Source of the DNA: Acidobacteriota bacterium | GTDB lineage: Bacteria > Acidobacteriota > Thermoanaerobaculia > Thermoanaerobaculales > Sulfomarinibacteraceae | Assembly (NCBI GenBank): GCA_030637805.1 | Contig: DAOWFV010000148.1 | Coordinates: forward strand, 1-15,964 | Direction: 5' to 3' | Length of the DNA: 15,964 nucleotides | Shown: positions 13,717 through 15,964 of the stretch, piece after piece | Numbering within the stretch: the first letter of the stretch is position 1 | How the letters are laid out: every line of letters begins with the position of its first letter | Notes under the pieces: generated by a model | Seen by the model: only the letters and a program-made list of their open reading frames with translations | What the model was told of the DNA's origin: nothing | The model's database searches: none | Position numbers and translations under genes: made by a program

Positions 13717-14303
13717 GTCAAGGCGTTGCGGGCCTCCTGCCCGTCGGCGGAGACAACCCCGTCGAAACGCACGTCGCGCGAGGGATTGACGCCCGGCGCG
13801 AGGTAGGCCAACTCGAGATAGTTCCTTGTCGGCAAGGGAAGGGCCGTGATCTGTCGGGTGGTGATGTTCGTCACCACCTGCGACTGGGTCGGGTCGATGG
13901 CCTGGTAGGAGGCTTCGACGCTGATTTCCTCTTCGAAGCCGGGATGCAGCGCCATGTCGGCGGCGACCTCCCTGCCGACCTCGAAGACGATTCCGCTGAC
14001 CGCGAAGGGAGTGAAACCGTCCAGCGCCGCGGTCACTGTGTAAACCGCCGGACGGAGGGCGGGAACGCGAAAGCGACCGTCGGCGTCCGTCACCGTCCGC
14101 GAGCTCGTGCCGCGTTCGTTATCGGGGGCGGTGACCGCGACGCCGGGGAGCGGCGTCCCGTCGTCGCTGACGGTCACCCGCCCTGTCAGAGTCGCAGTGG
14201 TCGCGTCGGCGGCGATGACCGTACCGGCCCCAACTAGAAGGATCAGAGCAACGAGAACGCAGCCCAAGAAAGGAGATTTTGCGTTGACGGCGGCGATTCT
14301 CAT
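13713..14303 (-). CDS. N-terminal fragment of an Oar/TonB-dependent receptor (probable gene remnant)
   Basis: The 196-residue product has a signal peptide (hydrophobic 12-30, cleavage near VIA-AD at 31). A carboxypeptidase-regulatory (CarboxypepD_reg) beta-sandwich follows, with LTGRVTVSDDGTPLPGVAV, DADGRFRVPAL and YTVTAALDGF. Next comes the beginning of the plug domain, including ITALPLPTRNYLELAYLAPGV. Receptors of this type usually exceed 900 residues, with a C-terminal beta-barrel; here the frame stops with TGA right after GQEARNALT. The barrel and most of the plug are gone, so it cannot act as an outer-membrane transporter. ATG 14303 is chosen because GGAGGG lies 4 nt upstream (14308-14313); the ATG at 14315 would place that site inside the gene. 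The next downstream reading frame is a transporter C-terminus, consistent with a deletion near 13715-13725. Domain calls are secure; the remnant interpretation is inference. Confidence 0.75.
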   Translation of the reverse strand: MRIAAVNAKSPFLGCVLVALILLVGAGTVIAADATTATLTGRVTVSDDGTPLPGVAVTAPDNERGTSSRTVTDADGRFRVPALRPAVYTVTAALDGFTPFAVSGIVFEVGREVAADMALHPGFEEEISVEASYQAIDPTQSQVVTNITTRQITALPLPTRNYLELAYLAPGVNPSRDVRFDGVVSADGQEARNALT

Positions 14304-14444
14304 GGGTCCCTCCATCTCGATTCCGGCAAGGCATGAAGCATCGGCCGGTGATTTCGCTATTTCGAGACTAGAACCAAGTGCACTTTGCCGCCTCTATCGA
14401 AAGTAATAACGGTGTTGGAATTCTTGCGATTCGGGTGGAAGGCA

Positions 14445-14460
14445 GGTGACGGATGTCACA
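14445..14460. promoter_or_regulatory. CRP/FNR-type operator-like palindrome
   Basis: Read on the minus strand it is TGTGA-CATCCG-TCACC, matching the CRP consensus TGTGA-N6-TCACA except for the last base. It lies about 140 nt upstream of the receptor fragment and just downstream of the minus-strand terminator, a plausible place for an activator site. No CRP gene is in this window. Confidence 0.35.
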
Positions 14461-14467
14461 ATCAGGC

Positions 14468-14501
14468 AAAGAAAAGCCCGGGCCGCGGCGGCGGCCCAGG
14501 C
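14468..14501 (-). terminator. Rho-independent terminator on the minus strand
   Basis: Minus-strand arms GCCTGGGCCGC (14501-14491) and GCGGCCCGGGC (14486-14476) pair over 11 bp around a 4-nt loop, followed by TTTTCTTT (14475-14468). The one mismatch is C/A on the plus strand but a G-U pair on the minus strand, and the T tract exists only on the minus strand, so the direction is clear. Confidence 0.72.
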
Positions 14502-14645
14502 GAGAAGGAACTTTACGGCGAACAGTTCAGTTGGCCGGCACACCCATAGGACTGGCCTCGAGGAAGGGGAGGGCGCCGGGTCTTAGATAGTGGTGCGATC
14601 ACCGACAAACGCACCACGCTAGATGCAGAGGCCGAGGTGAGGGGC
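14502..14645 (-). ncRNA. Candidate structured small RNA ending at the minus-strand terminator
   Basis: The terminator at 14468-14501 has no minus-strand gene upstream, so some transcript must enter it. The sequence holds a strong stem-loop (8-bp arms GTGGTGCG 14590-14597 and CGCACCAC 14610-14617, 12-nt loop). A longer-range GGCCTC/GAGGCC pairing encloses it. Overall size and shape could suit a 6S-type RNA, but I see no diagnostic motif of 6S, SRP, tmRNA or RNase P RNA. The 5' end is a guess. Confidence 0.25.
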
Positions 14646-14651
14646 TACAAT
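14646..14651 (+). promoter_or_regulatory. TACAAT -10-like box before the M29 peptidase gene
   Basis: TACAAT matches the -10 consensus at five of six bases and would start transcription near 14658, about 30 nt before the GTG start. No good -35 is visible. Confidence 0.3.
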
Positions 14652-14686
14652 GCCCACCGCCGCGACTGCGGCCCTTGGAGACAATC

Positions 14687-15871
14687 GTGATCAACAACAA
14701 AGACCTCGAGATCTGGGCCGGTTTTCTACTCGACCATTCACTGGGCGGGATCAGCACTGAGGATCGGGTGATGATTAAAGGCGAGACCGTGTGCTGGCCG
14801 CTGATGGCGGTACTCGAGCGGAGGGTCATTGAAGCCGGCGGGACGCCGGACGTCTACCTGGTGCCGCCGAACAACGAGCGCGGCCGTGTGTGGTCGGCGA
14901 CGATGGCTCGATCCGGCGCCAAAGCCCAGCTCGAAGGCGCCCCCGACTGGCACCAGGAGCGCTACCGGAACATGACCAAGTACGTGGAAGTGCTGGGTGC
15001 CGAGGACCCGGAACAGTTCATGGGCCTCACGGCCGAGCAAACCCAGGCGCTGGCAGCGGCCGATCGCCCCTTTGCCGACATCCGGCTCTCCAAAGCGTGG
15101 GTCATCACCTTGTACCCGACCGCCGCCGCGGCCGAAATGGAGGGGATGGATTTCGCCACCTACGAGAGCTTCATCGTCGGCGCCTCCACAACCGACCCCC
15201 GTCCCCTGCTCGAGGCCGAGAAACGCCTGGCGCCCGTGGTCAACGACGGCAAGACGATCCGGATCGTTACCGAGCACCCTCGGGACGGACGCGAGCTCGC
15301 TCTCGAGCTCGACATCTCCCACGGCCGGGCCTGTCTGTCCTACGGGCTGCATAACTTTCCGGACGGCGAGATCTTCACCAGCCCGGACGCGAACAGTGCC
15401 GATGGCGAGATCTTCGTCGACCTGCCCGTCAATTATGGCGGCAACGATATCCAGGGAATATATCTGCGTTTTGAAGGCGGCCGCATCGTCGAGTACGCAG
15501 CCGACGTCGGTCAGGAGCATCTCGCAGCCATTATCGAGACCGACGATGGCTCGCACCGCCTGGGTGAGGTGGCCTTGGGGATGAACCCCGGCCTCGATCG
15601 CGTCCTCAAGCACCCGCTCTTCGTCGAAAAGGTCGGCGGCACCCTCCACATCGCGATCGGCGCAAGTTACGAGGACTGCTATGTGGAAGACCCCGGCAGC
15701 GATGACGGCAGGGCGAAGATCGAGGAGCTGGTGGCCGCGGGGGTCATCAACCGTTCGGCCCAGCACATCGACATCGTCACCGATTTCCGCCCCGGCGGAT
15801 GTGGTCGCTCGGTTTACGTCGGCGGGACCGAGCTTGCGCCCCGCGGAGGAGTGTGGGAGGTGGTCGGATGA
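14687..15871 (+). CDS. M29-family metallo-aminopeptidase (AmpS / aminopeptidase T-like)
   Basis: The 394-residue protein carries the M29 hallmarks: NFPDGEIFTSP at 223-233 (metal ligand E228), LGEVALGMNP 292-301 (E294), HIAIGASY 321-328 (H321 and Y328), and the H-I-D pair at 360-362. Spacing of E228 to E294 and H321 to Y328 agrees with the family's co-catalytic metal site. The enzymes remove N-terminal residues from peptides in the cytoplasm; length is typical. The GTG at 14687 is chosen because GGAG (14677-14680) lies 6 nt upstream and the family N-terminus begins about here; a TTG at 14675 would include that site. The gene overlaps the following AAA+ gene by ATGA, so the two are coupled, which suggests a shared part in protein or peptide turnover. 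Confidence 0.9.
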   Translation: MINNKDLEIWAGFLLDHSLGGISTEDRVMIKGETVCWPLMAVLERRVIEAGGTPDVYLVPPNNERGRVWSATMARSGAKAQLEGAPDWHQERYRNMTKYVEVLGAEDPEQFMGLTAEQTQALAAADRPFADIRLSKAWVITLYPTAAAAEMEGMDFATYESFIVGASTTDPRPLLEAEKRLAPVVNDGKTIRIVTEHPRDGRELALELDISHGRACLSYGLHNFPDGEIFTSPDANSADGEIFVDLPVNYGGNDIQGIYLRFEGGRIVEYAADVGQEHLAAIIETDDGSHRLGEVALGMNPGLDRVLKHPLFVEKVGGTLHIAIGASYEDCYVEDPGSDDGRAKIEELVAAGVINRSAQHIDIVTDFRPGGCGRSVYVGGTELAPRGGVWEVVG

Positions 15872-15964
15872 GCGGTGACAAAAAGGACCTGCGCCCCCTC
15901 GAGGGAATTACGCCGCCGAAGATCTTCGACGAGCTGCGCAGGGGGGTCCTGGGTCAGAACGGCG
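15868..15964 (+). CDS. AAA+ ATPase start, ClpX/HslU-like (3' partial)
   Basis: Only 32 residues are visible: MSGDKKDLRPLEGITPPKIFDELRRGVLGQNG in outline. The arrangement TPPKIFDEL...VLGQ matches the entry helix of ClpX/HslU-type unfoldases (TPxEIxxxLDxYxIGQ), but no zinc finger precedes it, unlike ClpX. The ATG overlaps the M29 stop as ATGA, and GGGAGG at 15855-15860 lies 7 nt upstream. The identification rests on this short motif. Confidence 0.6.
   Translation, partial: MSGDKKDLRPLEGITPPKIFDELRRGVLGQNG

Larger units (their letters stand above)
14304..14686. other. 383-bp non-coding region between the receptor fragment and the M29 gene
   Basis: No convincing gene on either strand. It holds the receptor's ribosome binding site, a CRP-like palindrome, a minus-strand terminator, a strong stem-loop and a TACAAT box before the M29 gene. 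Composition from 14345 to 14430 is more AT-rich than average. Confidence 0.6.

Noticed and set aside
14502..14645. SRP RNA, tmRNA or RNase P RNA
   Set aside because: I looked for the SRP GGAAGGAAGCAGCC-type loop, the tmRNA TTCGA-arm with CCA end and the RNase P core; none is visible on either strand.
14675..14686. TTG at 14675 as the M29 start
   Set aside because: It would contain the ribosome binding site that serves the GTG at 14687.
14738..15766. Minus-strand open frame of 342 codons
   Set aside because: It is antisense to the M29 peptidase, whose metal ligands are all present in the plus frame.

Overview
This is a high-GC window from a Gram-negative bacterium. The supporting signs are a periplasmic/outer-membrane type lytic transglycosylase, the signal peptide and N-terminal carboxypeptidase-regulatory domain of an Oar-like TonB-dependent receptor, and very large multiheme c-type cytochromes. 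The mixture (Oar-like receptor fragment, giant cytochromes, M29 peptidase, heptamer repeats between genes) would fit an Acidobacteriota-like or related deep-branching anaerobe or metal reducer. That placement is inference only: no rRNA or marker gene is present.

Layout, left to right. (1) The 3' part of a tandem-SBP/MltF-type lytic transglycosylase (+) converges on an unknown acidic-linker protein with a HEPN-like N-terminus (-); two back-to-back hairpins separate them. (2) A divergent respiratory pair follows: a six-heme NapC/NirT/ImcH-like membrane cytochrome (-), and a 1049-residue fusion (+) of a 23-heme c-type region to a six-helix b-type membrane domain, laid out like CbcL but much larger. 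The intergenic region holds promoter-like elements and a perfect palindrome. (3) A single-domain response regulator (-) has its own hairpin terminator and a promoter resembling that of the NapC-type gene. (4) A small unknown gene (-) overlaps, or nearly abuts, a 1585-residue multidomain protein (-): acyl-CoA/AMP ligase, HEAT-like helices, a kinase-like fold and a GNAT acetyltransferase. (5) Next comes a scar in which the 5' end of a TonB-dependent receptor gene meets the 3' end of what looks like an MFS/GPH transporter gene. (6) A 383-bp non-coding stretch holds a CRP-like site, a minus-strand terminator with no gene feeding it (a possible small RNA) and a strong stem-loop. (7) An M29 metallopeptidase (+) overlaps by ATGA the start of an AAA+ (ClpX/HslU-like) ATPase that runs off the window.

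How the genes may work together. The two cytochromes probably take electrons from the membrane quinone pool (NapC-type anchor domain, b-type domain) and pass them along long periplasmic heme chains toward terminal or extracellular acceptors. The M29 peptidase and the AAA+ ATPase are translationally coupled and may form a proteolysis module. The ligase–GNAT fusion is the least understood protein here and has several non-canonical residues.
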